Shown: piece by piece, positions 9,540 through 18,902 of the stretch
Layout of the letters: every line of letters begins with the position of its first letter
Numbering within the stretch: position 1 is the first letter of the stretch
NCBI GenBank assembly: GCA_035712365.1
Contig: DASTAW010000020.1
Location: 1-64,000 of the forward strand
DNA from: Terriglobia bacterium
GTDB taxonomy: Bacteria > Acidobacteriota > Terriglobia > UBA7540
Direction: 5' to 3'
Length of the DNA stretch: 64,000 nucleotides
The notes under the pieces: generated by a model
Seen by the model: the letters and a program-made list of their open reading frames with translations, nothing else
Told to the model about the DNA's origin: nothing
Databases searched by the model: none
Made by a program: the position numbers and the translations under genes

Positions 9540-10082
9540 TTATAGCTCCTCGACGCTGCTTTGCTCATTCGTATAAATGCAGGTCTGCCCTGCGATCTGC
9601 ATCGCTTCCTCGACGATTTCACGGGCGGTCATTTTGGTGTGCTTGGCGAGGGCGCGCGCCGCGGAAATCGCGTAAGGTGCGCCGGAACCAATGGCTACGA
9701 TGCCATCATCGGGCTCGATGACATCGCCGTTGCCGCTCACCAGATAGGTGGCTTTCTTATCCGCAACCAGCAGCAGGGCTTCCAGGTGGCGCAGCGCGCG
9801 ATCGGTCCTCCACTCCTTGGCCAGCTCTACGACGGCCCGGCTGAGGTTCCCGTGAAATTCTTCGAGTTTCTGCTCAAACCGTCCGAAAAGTGAGAGCGCG
9901 TCTGCGGTACTGCCGGCAAACCCGGCCACCACCTTGTCGTTATACAGGCGGCGGATTTTTCTGGCTTTGTGCTTGATGATGCTCTCGCCCATCGTGACCT
10001 GGCCGTCGCCAGCCATCACCAGGCTGCCATTCCGTCGGACGCAAAGGATTGTGGTTGATCTGATGAACCGTTGGCGCGCCAA
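9540..10082 (-). CDS. hslV: ATP-dependent protease peptidase subunit HslV
   Basis: This is the threonine peptidase partner of HslU. The catalytic N-terminal Thr is in [11 protein letters not shown], and GDGQVTMG follows, as in all HslV. The preferred start is a TTG placed four bases after GGAGG, giving a nine-residue propeptide (MARQRFIRS) that must be removed to expose Thr. An ATG at 10100 would overlap a TATAAT box and is unlikely. [15 protein letters not shown] and [21 protein letters not shown] confirm the family. It is the first gene of hslVU. Confidence 0.95.
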   Translation of the reverse strand: MARQRFIRSTTILCVRRNGSLVMAGDGQVTMGESIIKHKARKIRRLYNDKVVAGFAGSTADALSLFGRFEQKLEEFHGNLSRAVVELAKEWRTDRALRHLEALLLVADKKATYLVSGNGDVIEPDDGIVAIGSGAPYAISAARALAKHTKMTAREIVEEAMQIAGQTCIYTNEQSSVEEL

Positions 10083-10098
10083 ATGTCCTCCGCCCGTC

Positions 10099-10107
10099 AT
10101 TATAGCA
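10099..10107 (-). promoter_or_regulatory. Extended -10 promoter of hslVU
   Basis: TGCTATAAT on the minus strand ends about 16 bases before the hslV TTG start, so the mRNA leader would be only about ten bases long, just enough for the GGAGG. This box rules against the upstream ATG that overlaps it. Confidence 0.5.
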
Positions 10108-10121
10108 GAAGGGGCTGGGTA

Positions 10122-10934
10122 TCACTGGGACGGCTGGAAATAGTTCGCGGGGACACTCACGTTATAGCTGGCACGGTTCCTGTAGGCAGCGCCGATCCGC
10201 TCATCGTTCAGGGTCCGGACGATGTTCATGGGCGTCATGATGCCGTCGAAGCGCTGGTAGTCGCTGTAGTCATCGACGTATTCATCCCGGTCCTGAGTAC
10301 GAGGGTTCTCGAGACTATAGGTGACGCGCAGCGGCAGGTAGTTGTCCTTGCGAAGATACAGCCGGAGCTGGACATTCTGGGCGTCCGTGATGTCGATTAC
10401 GTAGGCGGGCTGGTTGGCGACGAAATCGACCCCGTGGTCAAGGACCAGCACTCCGTTCTCTTTGATGATGGAGCGCAGAAGATTATCCAGGCTGTAATGG
10501 TTGGAGAGTTTCCATTGCCGGACCTGGTCAGGAAGTTGATGAGTGAGGCCGTACTGGTCCAATTCCCAGCCGTCATCACCATTGTTGATCAGGGTCACGG
10601 GCTTGCCCTTGCCATAAGTGAAGCGGCGCTTGTCGGGTGGCGCGTAGATGCTTTTGAAAGGCTGGACCCCGGCCATCTCGCCGTTGGAGAAGCCGAACAC
10701 CCGCCCCGAGGTTGATATGTTCTTAAAGTTCAGGAATGCCGGACCTCCCAGCGCCTGGATCGCCTGGTCGAGCAGTTGCTGGGCCTTGGGACTGATACGC
10801 GAAGGCAACGCTGTTGACGGCGCGGCCGCCGGGGCCTGCTGAGAGCGTAATCCTCTGGCGGCGGTTAAAAAAGCGAACGCGCCCAAGCCAGCCAAGGCAA
10901 GGGTTCCGAGCACTGCTTTCCTTTTATCATCCAC
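10122..10934 (-). CDS. Exported LolA-like / outer-membrane lipoprotein-sorting-like protein
   Basis: About 270 residues. An N-terminal hydrophobic segment (VLGTLALAGLGAFAFLTAARG) acts as signal or anchor. It is followed by AQQLLDQAIQALGGPAFLNFKNISTSGRVFGF and a beta-rich domain (YLRKDNYLPLRVTYSLENP, DYSDYQRFDGIMTPMNIVRTL) typical of periplasmic proteins with a half-barrel LolA-like fold. A role in lipid or lipoprotein handling is inferred only from fold resemblance. The GTG start after GGAGG inside the end of the preceding gene was chosen; it gives an eight-base overlap with that gene. Confidence 0.65.
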   Translation of the reverse strand: MDDKRKAVLGTLALAGLGAFAFLTAARGLRSQQAPAAAPSTALPSRISPKAQQLLDQAIQALGGPAFLNFKNISTSGRVFGFSNGEMAGVQPFKSIYAPPDKRRFTYGKGKPVTLINNGDDGWELDQYGLTHQLPDQVRQWKLSNHYSLDNLLRSIIKENGVLVLDHGVDFVANQPAYVIDITDAQNVQLRLYLRKDNYLPLRVTYSLENPRTQDRDEYVDDYSDYQRFDGIMTPMNIVRTLNDERIGAAYRNRASYNVSVPANYFQPSQ

Positions 10935-11694
10935 AGAGGACGCTCCCTCCATTGATATTGATGATTTCTCCGGTCAAATAGGTTGACATGTTCGAGGCCA
11001 GAAAAAGGATCGGCATGGCGACTTCCTCGGGCCTGCCGAATCGGCGAAGCGGAATCGAGCTAATCGCCTTTCGCTTCTCCGAGGCGTTGCGCAGGACCGG
11101 CTCTGCCATGTCCGTAATGACCCAGCCGGGCGCCACAGCGTTCACCAGAATGTTGTGCGGGGCCAGTTCAGTGGAAAGGCTCTTCACCAGGCTGATCAGG
11201 CCGCCCTTGGCCGCTGCGTAATGCGTGTGAAAGGCTTCGCCGCGCTGCCCGGCGGTGGAAGAGACCGCAATGATGCGTCCCCGCCTGTGCCGAACCATGT
11301 GTGGGACAGCGCACCGGATGACCGCATAAACGCCCTTCAGATTCACGGCGACCATTCTGTCCCAGTCTCGCTCCGTGATCTGGTCGATGCGCTGTGGCTC
11401 GGCATTCCAGATGCCGGCGTTCGCCACCAGGATGTCGATCCGCCGGTAGCGGCGGATTACTGAATCGACCAGCTTTCGCACGTCTCCCTGTTTTGAAACG
11501 TCGGCGCGGATAGCCGACGCGGAGCCTGGCGTTTTGCTGCACGACTTCTCGATTCCCTGCGCAGCCTTCGTTGCCCGCTGATAGCTGAATACCACGTTAC
11601 ACCCGGCTTCGGCAAAAAGCTTGACGGTCGCCGCACCAATTCCGCGCGAACCTCCCGTCACTACCGCAACCTGGTTTTCAAGGCTGATTGTCAT
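10927..11694 (-). CDS. SDR-family 3-oxoacyl-ACP reductase-like dehydrogenase
   Basis: This 255-residue short-chain dehydrogenase has a TGGSRGIG nucleotide-binding motif at residues about 13-20, NAGIWN, the catalytic Ser in VSSTAG, and YAAAK. The C-terminal GEIININGGSVLCG is FabG-like. It probably reduces a 3-oxoacyl thioester with NADPH in the cytoplasm, but SDR substrate calls are weak. The start MTISLENQVAVVTGG was preferred to a longer form. It lies after the acyltransferase and FolC genes in a lipid and cofactor-flavoured operon. Confidence 0.85.
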   Translation of the reverse strand: MTISLENQVAVVTGGSRGIGAATVKLFAEAGCNVVFSYQRATKAAQGIEKSCSKTPGSASAIRADVSKQGDVRKLVDSVIRRYRRIDILVANAGIWNAEPQRIDQITERDWDRMVAVNLKGVYAVIRCAVPHMVRHRRGRIIAVSSTAGQRGEAFHTHYAAAKGGLISLVKSLSTELAPHNILVNAVAPGWVITDMAEPVLRNASEKRKAISSIPLRRFGRPEEVAMPILFLASNMSTYLTGEIININGGSVLCG

Positions 11695-11732
11695 GATCGG
11701 TGGTCCTCGCCACGCGAGGCCTCGCATTGGTC

Positions 11733-12518
11733 CTAAGGTCTCTGTTTCTGGTCCAGCCCCGAAACAATCACGTCCCGCACGTGGTTTGACAGTTCACTCA
11801 CGTCGTGGACCGAGAGGCCGGCGGTTGAGATGGCTTTGTGAATCACCACCCGCACGCGGCCAGGCCGGATGTGGAGCGAGTCCGGTGCCAGGACTTCGCG
11901 CGAACCGTTCACCGTGATGGGAACGATGGGGACGCCGGAAAGGATGGCCAGGTAGAACGTTCCGCTCTTGAAGGGAAGCATTTCACAGGTCCGACTTCGG
12001 CTTCCTTCGGGAAAGACCACCACAGGACGGCCTTCCTTGATCCTTTGGGCGGCCTGGTCAAATCCTTTCAACGCCTCGCGTGGGCGGCCGCGGTCAACCG
12101 GGATGTGTCCGGAACGGCGCAAGTGCCAGCCGAGAAATGGGACGCTGAAAAGCCCTCGCTTGGCCAGAAAGCGGAACTGTACCGGAAGGCTGACGAACAG
12201 GATGGGAATATCCATGGCGCTGGGGTGGTTGGAGCAGAAGATAACCGTTTGGTTGGGGTCAAAGTTCGCAATGCCTTCTATGCTGAGTCGTATTCTGCTG
12301 GTCTTGAGAATCAGCCATGACCATGCGCGGGCGCACCCGTGCTGCCAACGGCCGTGGGCGTCAAAGAATGACCCGCAAATGGAGAAAGTTCCGCAAACTG
12401 CGGTGTAGAGATAGATCAGGAGATCGGTGAAAAGCAGCGAGCGGGCATAATCCAGAAAATTCCAAATGCGCGCCATGCTGGATGGCTGGCGAATGGGCGT
12501 CGGCAGGGTGGGATTCAT
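11733..12518 (-). CDS. plsC: 1-acyl-sn-glycerol-3-phosphate acyltransferase
   Basis: A 261-residue membrane-associated acyltransferase with the catalytic HX4D motif (NHPSAMD), substrate-binding FPEGSRSR, and PIVPITVNGSREVL. A hydrophobic N-terminal segment (SLLFTDLLIYLYTAVCGTFSI) anchors it. It transfers an acyl chain to the sn-2 position to form phosphatidic acid in phospholipid synthesis. It starts six bases after the folC stop, so the two are probably translated from one message. Confidence 0.9.
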   Translation of the reverse strand: MNPTLPTPIRQPSSMARIWNFLDYARSLLFTDLLIYLYTAVCGTFSICGSFFDAHGRWQHGCARAWSWLILKTSRIRLSIEGIANFDPNQTVIFCSNHPSAMDIPILFVSLPVQFRFLAKRGLFSVPFLGWHLRRSGHIPVDRGRPREALKGFDQAAQRIKEGRPVVVFPEGSRSRTCEMLPFKSGTFYLAILSGVPIVPITVNGSREVLAPDSLHIRPGRVRVVIHKAISTAGLSVHDVSELSNHVRDVIVSGLDQKQRP

Positions 12519-12524
12519 GTTAGA

Positions 12525-13910
12525 TCAGCAGAGCTCCGAGAACACTTCCGGCTCCGCCATCGCATCGGGCGCGAGTCGCCCTTCCAAAATCGCCTTCTTG
12601 ACAGCGCCCACCAGAAACAGTGATCCAGCCACCAGCACGACGTCTTCGGGCAGGGAACAGGAGACGGACTGCTCGAGGGCGCGCACCGGATCAGGTTCGA
12701 CAAAAGTCTGCGGGGGTAAGGCCACTGCCGCCTCGAGGACCGCTTCTGGCGCGGCGGCACGGTCAAGACCGGGCCGCGTGAGATAAACGGCCTGGGCGAG
12801 GGGAAAAAGGATGCTGCTGATTTCGCCGATGGCTTTGTCGCGCATGCTGGCGTAGACAAGGCGGAGCGTTCGTCCACTAAGATGCCGTCGAACAAATTCG
12901 GCCACTTCGCGCGCCCCGGCGGGATTGTGAGCGCCGTCCAGCAGGATAAGCGGGCGCCGCCGGATGACCTCCAGCCTGCCCGGCCAGGCCGCGGCCCGCA
13001 GGCCGTTGCGGATGGCTTCCAGCGGGACCCGGAAACCCGCGCGGGCCAGTTGCCGCGCCGCTGCTGCCGCCGTAACAGCATTTTTCACCTGGAACATCCC
13101 GGCCATCTGGAGCGAGACCCTGGGAAGATTGAGGCCATCCATTTTCAGGTCGAATCCATAGCAACCATCCGAATGGAAAACGTTGACCGCGGACACCATG
13201 CTCCCGGTTTCGATCAACTCAACTCCCGCGTCCCGGCACTTCTGCCGGATGACCTCGCGCACTTCTGGATGCTCGCACCCCGAGACCACTGGTCTACCCG
13301 GCTTGATGACGCCCGCCTTTTCCGTGGCAATGGCGGTGAGCGTGTTTCCCAGGAATTCCTGGTGATCGAGATCGACGTTGGTGACGACGGCGACGGATGC
13401 GTCGGTCACGTTAGTAGCGTCAAGGCGGCCGCCCATTCCAACCTCCAGGACAGCAAAATCCACCCCGGCCCGCGCGAAGTGCTGGAAGGCGACGGCGGTC
13501 AGGTATTCAAAGAAGCTGGGGCGCTGGGGAAGCACAGCGGCCTCAACCAGCTTTTCCACCGCGTCGTGGACCGTAGTGAAGGCAGCTGCGAATTCGCTAT
13601 CCGAAATTTCCTGCCCGCTGACGCGAATTCGCTCATTGACGCGAATGAGATGCGGAGAACTGTAGAGGCCCGTGCGATAGCCGGCGCTTTCCAATATGGA
13701 CGCCAGCATGGCGCAAGTCGACCCTTTGCCGTTGGTTCCCGCAATGATAGCCGTGGGATAGCGGCGCTCCGGGCGCCCCAGGGTTGAGAGGATAGCTCTG
13801 ATCGCATCGAGATCAAACTTCCTGCCGTGCAGTTCGTGCCCGAGGTCCCAGAGAATCCTGAGGCATTCGTCAAAAGGAATGGCACCCTGAGGTGGAATCG
13901 GTTCGATCAT
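12525..13910 (-). CDS. folC: Bifunctional folylpolyglutamate synthase/dihydrofolate synthase
   Basis: This Mur-ligase-family enzyme of about 461 residues has ATP-binding IIAGTNGKGSTCAML, then SPHLIRVNERIRV and the VLEVGMGGRLDATNV magnesium site. It adds glutamate to dihydropteroate and folates in the cytoplasm. The start giving MIEPIPPQGAIPFDE overlaps the accD stop as ATGA, implying translational coupling. An in-frame ATG eight codons earlier has GGGAG too close to be a good ribosome site. Confidence 0.93.
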   Translation of the reverse strand: MIEPIPPQGAIPFDECLRILWDLGHELHGRKFDLDAIRAILSTLGRPERRYPTAIIAGTNGKGSTCAMLASILESAGYRTGLYSSPHLIRVNERIRVSGQEISDSEFAAAFTTVHDAVEKLVEAAVLPQRPSFFEYLTAVAFQHFARAGVDFAVLEVGMGGRLDATNVTDASVAVVTNVDLDHQEFLGNTLTAIATEKAGVIKPGRPVVSGCEHPEVREVIRQKCRDAGVELIETGSMVSAVNVFHSDGCYGFDLKMDGLNLPRVSLQMAGMFQVKNAVTAAAAARQLARAGFRVPLEAIRNGLRAAAWPGRLEVIRRRPLILLDGAHNPAGAREVAEFVRRHLSGRTLRLVYASMRDKAIGEISSILFPLAQAVYLTRPGLDRAAAPEAVLEAAVALPPQTFVEPDPVRALEQSVSCSLPEDVVLVAGSLFLVGAVKKAILEGRLAPDAMAEPEVFSELC

Positions 13911-14779
13911 TTGAGGGGTGTGGGGGAATTCCATGCTCCCATAAAATCCAATGTCTTTGCCATGTAGACCTTTAACTCGGTTCGAGGGACGATGGCATCG
14001 AGCATCCCGTGCTCCAGCAAAAACTCCGCAGTCTGGAAGCCGTCGGGCAGCTTCTGTCGGATGGTCTGCTCGATCACGCGAGGGCCGGCAAACCCGATCA
14101 GCGCGCCGGGTTCGGCAATGTTCAGGTCGCCGAGCATCGCGAAGCTTGCTGTGGTGCCGCCGGTGGTGGGATTGGTCAGGACCGATATGTACGGCTTCCG
14201 CACCTCGTCAAAGCGGGCCAGCGCGGCGCTGATTTTTGCCAGTTGCATCAGGCTGATGGTGCCCTCCATCATGCGCGCTCCGCCGGAGCACGATACGATC
14301 ACCAGCGGCAGCTTTTTTTCTATGCACCGGTCAATCGCCCGCGTGATTTTTTCTCCCACCACCGCGCCCATGCTCCCGCCGATAAAGCGGAACTCCATGG
14401 CGCAGGCGATGAGCGGCCTGCCCTCCAGCCTGCCCTCTGCCACGCGAACGGCATCTTTGGCGCCCGTCACAATTTCGGCAGCCGTCAGGCGGTCGCGATA
14501 GCTTTTCCGGTCCACAAACTGCAAGGGGTCGGGCGAGGTCATGCCCGCGTCGTACTCGACATACTTGCCGTCGTCAAACAGCATGGCCAGACGGGCCTCA
14601 GAGGTCATCTTGAAATGGAAATTACACTTGGGACAGCAGAAGAGGTTCTGTTCGATGTCTTTTTTCCAGAGGATGCGCTTGCACGATTCGCATTTGGTCC
14701 ACAAGCCTTCCGTCTGGGCGCCACCCTTTTTCGAAGGCGTCGTTTCCAAGGGCTTCTTTTCTTTACGAAACCAGGTCAT
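13907..14779 (-). CDS. accD: Acetyl-CoA carboxylase carboxyltransferase subunit beta
   Basis: A 290-residue protein with the AccD N-terminal zinc ribbon (CESC and CCPKC, residues about 30-52) and a crotonase-type core (SCSGGARMMEGTISLMQLAKI, TNPTTGGTTASFAMLGD). It works with AccA, not present here, to make malonyl-CoA for fatty-acid synthesis. It is distinct from the propionyl-type carboxylase at 2-6 kb. Pairing accD with folC is a widespread bacterial arrangement. Confidence 0.95.
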   Translation of the reverse strand: MTWFRKEKKPLETTPSKKGGAQTEGLWTKCESCKRILWKKDIEQNLFCCPKCNFHFKMTSEARLAMLFDDGKYVEYDAGMTSPDPLQFVDRKSYRDRLTAAEIVTGAKDAVRVAEGRLEGRPLIACAMEFRFIGGSMGAVVGEKITRAIDRCIEKKLPLVIVSCSGGARMMEGTISLMQLAKISAALARFDEVRKPYISVLTNPTTGGTTASFAMLGDLNIAEPGALIGFAGPRVIEQTIRQKLPDGFQTAEFLLEHGMLDAIVPRTELKVYMAKTLDFMGAWNSPTPLK

Positions 14780-14835
14780 GGATTGTTCGATTCCCCGGGC
14801 AGCGGTCGCCGGCTGTTGTTCGGCGGGCGCGAAGT

Positions 14836-15375
14836 TCAGTACTCGATGCCGCGCTGGGCGAGGATGCCTTTCTGATAAGGGTGCTTTACCTCGCGCATTT
14901 CCGTCACCAGGTCAGCGCATTCAACCACGGCAGCATGGGCGTTGCGTCCGGTAAGCACCACATGGACCCTCTCAGGCTTTCGCTTTAGCGTTTCCACAAC
15001 TTTTGCCGGGTCAAGCATCCTGTAACTGATCGCGTAATTCACTTCATCCAGAATCACCAGGTCGTATTCCCCGCCGCTAATGGCGTGGCTTGCATATTGC
15101 CATGCTTCATCCACCATGCGGACATCTTCCGGGTCTGGTTTTTCCACCCCGACTTTGACGAACCCTCGCCCCATGGGCAGAATCTTGATATTGTCTTCAC
15201 CCAGCATTCTGCAAGTGTCCAGCTCTCCGTAGTGCCAGGAACCTTTGATGAATTGTACCATCAATACCTTCATTCCCTGGCCTATAGCTCGAAAAGCCGT
15301 GCCCAGGGCCGCGGTGGTCTTGCCCTTGCCGGGGCCAGTGAAGACGATGATTAATCCCTTTTTGGCTTCAGACAA
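14836..15375 (-). CDS. cobO: Cob(I)yrinic acid a,c-diamide adenosyltransferase
   Basis: A 179-residue CobO/BtuR-type enzyme with P-loop TGPGKGKTTAALG at residues about 13-25, VQFIKGSWHYGE and DLVILDEVNYAISY. It adenosylates corrinoids to make adenosylcobalamin, using ATP. The TTG start follows AAAAGGA. No cobalamin riboswitch or other cobalamin gene is visible nearby, so it may serve salvage. Confidence 0.92.
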   Translation of the reverse strand: MSEAKKGLIIVFTGPGKGKTTAALGTAFRAIGQGMKVLMVQFIKGSWHYGELDTCRMLGEDNIKILPMGRGFVKVGVEKPDPEDVRMVDEAWQYASHAISGGEYDLVILDEVNYAISYRMLDPAKVVETLKRKPERVHVVLTGRNAHAAVVECADLVTEMREVKHPYQKGILAQRGIEY

Positions 15376-15400
15376 CGCGAGTCCTTTTCCTGATGGTGGA

Positions 15401-15447
15401 GTAGCGGCGGTCCCGCCGGGGCGGGACCGCCCTGTGGCGGCGTGACG
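15401..15447. repeat. GTAGCG-type palindromic repeat
   Basis: GTAGCGGCGGTCCCGCC followed at once by its near-complement GGGCGGGACCGCC, then a second short G+C palindrome. It lies between rlmH and cobO and belongs to the same family as the repeats near 31.1, 38.1 and 49.2 kb. Confidence 0.6.
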
Positions 15448-15480
15448 GCGCCCTAACTGGCCGCCCTAACTGACCTCTGC

Positions 15481-15945
15481 TCAGCGGGCGTAGGGAAAGC
15501 CCCGCAGGATGGTGAACGCCCGGTAAATCTGCTCCAGCAACATGGCCCGCGTCCAGTCGTGGGTCAGCGTCATCCGGGAAAGGGACAGCAGGATGTTGGC
15601 GTGGCCCCGGAAGGACGGGGAAAATCCATCTGCGTCGCCCACCACAAAAGCTATCTCGCGCGTCCCGTGCACTCCCTGGTCGCCCAGCCACAGGGCAAAT
15701 TCCTTTGACGTCCACTCGGCGCCCTCCGGGTCCAGAAAAACCCGGGTGCTCCTGGCCGTTTTATCCAGCATGCTTGCTTCGGCAGGTGATTCCCTTTTCG
15801 CACTCTGCCTCCTGGACTTTCGCGCTTCGGGCAATTCTTCGATGACGATTTCAGTAAATTTGGCAATCCGACTGGCGTAATCGGCCGCCAGCGCGCGCAG
15901 ATGCGCGTCCTTTGTTTTGCCTTCCCAGAATACTCGAATGCGCAT
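15481..15945 (-). CDS. rlmH: 23S rRNA (pseudouridine1915-N3)-methyltransferase RlmH
   Basis: This 154-residue SPOUT methyltransferase is of standard length. The SAM-binding knot is seen as FVVGDADGFSPSFR, and the C-terminal signature YRAFTILRGFPYAR is nearly invariant in RlmH. It methylates pseudouridine in helix 69 of 23S rRNA on assembled ribosomes. It lies downstream of rsfS and nadD in a ribosome-maturation cluster. Confidence 0.94.
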   Translation of the reverse strand: MRIRVFWEGKTKDAHLRALAADYASRIAKFTEIVIEELPEARKSRRQSAKRESPAEASMLDKTARSTRVFLDPEGAEWTSKEFALWLGDQGVHGTREIAFVVGDADGFSPSFRGHANILLSLSRMTLTHDWTRAMLLEQIYRAFTILRGFPYAR

Positions 15946-15990
15946 GGCGCCTGCCTGCTACCGTGCTGTATACTCCAACGGCGATGGCCG

Positions 15991-16344
15991 CTAATCGGTC
16001 GGCCCGCTGGGGACGAGGACGCGCGGAGCGGCCTTCCAGAGCCTTTCAAGATTGTAAAACTCGCGTGCCCGCTCCGAAAATATGTGGACCACGAAATCGA
16101 AGTAGTCCATCAGAATCCATTCGGACTGCGTGTAGCCTTCCAGGTGGGCGGGATTAAGGTTCCATTGCTTTTTCAACTCTTCCTGAATGGCGTCAGAAAT
16201 GGCGCGAGTGTGGCGGGTTGAAGTGCCGCTGCAAATCACAAAATAGTCCGCAAAAGAACAGATTTTGCCAACGTCCAGCACGGTCAGGTTCACCGCCTTA
16301 CGGTCCTGGGCGGCCCGGATGGCCTCACGCAAGTTCGCCGTCAT
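15991..16344 (-). CDS. rsfS: Ribosomal silencing factor RsfS
   Basis: A 117-residue RsfS/YbeB/Iojap protein with the core VGKICSFADYFVICSGTSTRH and LEGYTQSEWILMDYFDFVVHIF. It binds L14 and blocks subunit joining when nutrients are low. The start codon overlaps the nadD stop (ATGA), the usual coupling between these two genes. Confidence 0.95.
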   Translation of the reverse strand: MTANLREAIRAAQDRKAVNLTVLDVGKICSFADYFVICSGTSTRHTRAISDAIQEELKKQWNLNPAHLEGYTQSEWILMDYFDFVVHIFSERAREFYNLERLWKAAPRVLVPSGPTD

Positions 16345-17012
16345 TTTCCTCCGCGGAGCTTGATGGCTGCCCGGTACAGCCCTTCTTTCAGTATATATTG
16401 TTCGACCAGGGGGGGCGCCAGGCCCGAAATGTCCTGACGTTGCTGGACGGCCCGGCGCAGACCGGTGGACGCCAGGGGAACCTCGACGTTCGGTAGAATG
16501 TATACGGTGCTATGCCGCAAACGGACTTGTTGCGAACCTCTCCGTGGCCGGGATCCCAGCATCTCGCGCGGCAGGGCCTTTTCAACCTCACTGATTTCAA
16601 AGCCCGGCCGTGACACGACAATAAAATCTGTGAAGTCGAGAAGCTGCCGAAATTTCTTCCAGTGGCGAAGGTCGAGCAATGCGTCAAGGCCAATCAGGAA
16701 GTAAAGCTTATCGCTGGGCTTCAGCATTCGCTTAACGCGCCGCACGGTGTCAATCGAGTAATGCGGTCCGGGGTGCAAATCGGGACTTTCCAGCGTGGAA
16801 GGAACAAAACGCGCATCTTCCGCGCAGGCCAGTGCCACCATGGCAAAGCGGTGATGGTAATCGGTGAGGGAGTTGCAAGTCTTATGGGGCGGGCATCCCG
16901 TAGGGACAAACAATATTTTATTCAGATGGAGCCGCCGGGCGGCAGCCTTTGCCGCCTGCATGTGGCCGGAGTGAATCGGGTCGAAGGTTCCACCAAAGAT
17001 GGCAATTTTCAC
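16341..17012 (-). CDS. nadD: Nicotinate-nucleotide adenylyltransferase
   Basis: A 223-residue nucleotidyltransferase with GGTFDPIHSGHMQAA (the HxGH motif) at the N-terminus and STGLRRAV (the ISSTxxR-like motif) near the C-terminus. It makes deamido-NAD from nicotinate mononucleotide and ATP in NAD synthesis. The start is GTG. It sits between obgE and rsfS, a common order. Confidence 0.94.
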   Translation of the reverse strand: MKIAIFGGTFDPIHSGHMQAAKAAARRLHLNKILFVPTGCPPHKTCNSLTDYHHRFAMVALACAEDARFVPSTLESPDLHPGPHYSIDTVRRVKRMLKPSDKLYFLIGLDALLDLRHWKKFRQLLDFTDFIVVSRPGFEISEVEKALPREMLGSRPRRGSQQVRLRHSTVYILPNVEVPLASTGLRRAVQQRQDISGLAPPLVEQYILKEGLYRAAIKLRGGK

Positions 17013-17068
17013 GCGGTCGTCAGTCCTGCCTGCCGTCGGGCCGAATTCTCACTTCCAAATCACAGACC

Positions 17069-18106
17069 TCACATTTCAGAGACAGCGTTTTCGGGAAGAC
17101 CGGGCCGCGGAATCTCCTGGAGTCTGGCCCATGCCGCGCGTTTCAACTCTTCCAGGCCTTCTCCAGTCACGGAGGAAATCTCATACAGAGGACGCTTCTG
17201 CCCCCGGCAAAACTCCCTGAGCGCGAACAGGCGATTGCTGTCGCCCGCGGCGTCAATCCGAGACGCTACCATCATCATCGGCTTTCCCGCAACCACCGGG
17301 CTGAAGCTTTCCAGCTCTTTGACAATGACGTGATAGTCCTCGACGGGATCGCGGCTTGAAATCTCCGCCACGTCGATCAGGTGGAGCAGCAAGCGGGTCC
17401 GCTCCACGTGCTTCAGGAAGCGGTCACCCAGGCCCCGGCCTTCATGCGCGCCGGCGATCAGCCCAGGTATGTCGGCCATCACGAAGGACTCTTCCTCATC
17501 CACGCCCACGACGCCTAGGGAAGGTTCGAGAGTCGTAAATGGATAATCAGCGATGCGCGGCCGGGCGGCGCTGAGCCTCGAAATCAGCGTGGACTTGCCG
17601 ACATTAGGAAAACCCACCAGGCCAACATCTGCCAGAAGCTTCAGTTCCAGCCGCAGATCTCGTTCCTCGCCGGGATTCCCGGGATCAGCCCGTCGGGGCG
17701 CCTGGTTCGTCGAAGTGGCAAACCGGGCATTGCCGCGTCCGCCGCGCCCGCCTTTGGCCACCAGGAAGCGCATGCGTTCGGCCTCAAAATCAACCAGCTT
17801 GTCGCCGGTAGCGTCGTCATAGATCACAGTTCCCACGGGGACCTCGATCACCAAATCTTCACTGTTTTTGCCGTGCCGGTTTGAACCCTCGCCGTGGCCG
17901 GCGCGCCGGGCGCGGAACTCTTTATTGAAGCGGAATTTCAGCAAGGTATTGAGGTGGGCCGTGGATTCCAGGTAGACGCTGCCGCCGTTGCCGCCATCGC
18001 CGCCGCTGGGACCGCCGCGCGGCACGTACTTCTCCCTGCGGAAGGCGACACAGCCGTTTCCGCCACCCCCGGCCGCAACATGGATTCGGGCTTCGTCAAC
18101 AAACAT
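17069..18106 (-). CDS. obgE: Obg-family GTPase
   Basis: This 345-residue GTPase binds the large ribosomal subunit. The glycine-rich Obg domain ([20 protein letters not shown]) fills residues 1-160, and the G domain follows with G1 GFPNVGKST, switch [12 protein letters not shown] and G3 [12 protein letters not shown]. The start [10 protein letters not shown] follows AGAAGG and matches the family; a longer frame adds 14 unlikely residues. It follows L27 after a 146-base gap. Confidence 0.95.
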   Translation of the reverse strand: MFVDEARIHVAAGGGGNGCVAFRREKYVPRGGPSGGDGGNGGSVYLESTAHLNTLLKFRFNKEFRARRAGHGEGSNRHGKNSEDLVIEVPVGTVIYDDATGDKLVDFEAERMRFLVAKGGRGGRGNARFATSTNQAPRRADPGNPGEERDLRLELKLLADVGLVGFPNVGKSTLISRLSAARPRIADYPFTTLEPSLGVVGVDEEESFVMADIPGLIAGAHEGRGLGDRFLKHVERTRLLLHLIDVAEISSRDPVEDYHVIVKELESFSPVVAGKPMMMVASRIDAAGDSNRLFALREFCRGQKRPLYEISSVTGEGLEELKRAAWARLQEIPRPGLPENAVSEM

Positions 18107-18252
18107 CAGAAAACCTTCTGTGGCTATAAAAACAAGAATACGCCGCACGCGGCTGTCAGACCAGCATGAAATTTACAGTTGCTTGTTGATGCCTGAAACT
18201 GAAAATCGGCAAGGAAGCCCCCTGTGCGGACTTCGCCCGCCGCGTGCAGGAT

Positions 18253-18516
18253 TCAATTTGCTGACGGGATCAGGATGCTGACATATCGGCCTGCGCGGCC
18301 CTTGTCTTCAAACTTGACGATGCCGGAGACCTTGGCAAACAGCGTATCGTCCTTGCCGACTCCCACGTTGTCTCCGGGCTTCAACCGAGTACCGCGCTGG
18401 CGAACCAGGATCGATCCTCCTGTGACCATCTGCCCGTCAAAGCGCTTGACGCCAAGCCGCTGTGCGTTCGAATCCCGGCCATTCCTCGAGCTGCCTAAAC
18501 CTTTTTTATGTGCCAT
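18253..18516 (-). CDS. rpmA: 50S ribosomal protein L27
   Basis: An 87-residue protein starting [16 protein letters not shown], the classical L27 N-terminus that reaches the peptidyl-transferase centre, then [12 protein letters not shown] and [13 protein letters not shown]. There is no cleavable N-terminal extension of the Firmicutes type with this start. Confidence 0.96.
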   Translation of the reverse strand: MAHKKGLGSSRNGRDSNAQRLGVKRFDGQMVTGGSILVRQRGTRLKPGDNVGVGKDDTLFAKVSGIVKFEDKGRAGRYVSILIPSAN

Positions 18517-18553
18517 TCCAAATGCCTCGTGTGTGTTCTTGCCCAGGGCCCGA

Positions 18554-18865
18554 TTAAGGGATGACGATTTCGTTGATCCGGACTTCGCTGTAATTCTGGC
18601 GGTGGCCAATCGTCCGGCGGTATTGCTTCTTCCGCTTGTACTTCAGCACGCGGACCTTTCGCGCGCGATCATTGGCCAGGATGGTTGCCGTCACTTTGGC
18701 GTTTTCCACCAGCGGCGTACCCACCACCAATTCCTTCTTGCGCACGGCAAAAACATGGTTGAATTCCACGCCCGCACCCGGCTCGCCCGGAAGCCTTTCG
18801 ACCCGCACCACGTCTCCCGGCGAAACTTTGAACTGCTTGCCGCCGGTCCGAATGATCGCATACAT
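18554..18865 (-). CDS. rplU: 50S ribosomal protein L21
   Basis: A 103-residue protein with the family start [14 protein letters not shown] and the conserved basic segment [24 protein letters not shown] lies eight bases upstream of the ATG. It is the first gene of the L21-L27-Obg-NadD-RsfS-RlmH run. Confidence 0.96.
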   Translation of the reverse strand: MYAIIRTGGKQFKVSPGDVVRVERLPGEPGAGVEFNHVFAVRKKELVVGTPLVENAKVTATILANDRARKVRVLKYKRKKQYRRTIGHRQNYSEVRINEIVIP

Positions 18866-18902
18866 GTACAGTCACCTCAGCTTTATTGACAGAAATCAAG
18901 TT

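Noticed and set aside
14836-15480. Cobalamin riboswitch near cobO
   Set aside because: The upstream bases hold only a short palindromic repeat and no B12-box-like conserved core.
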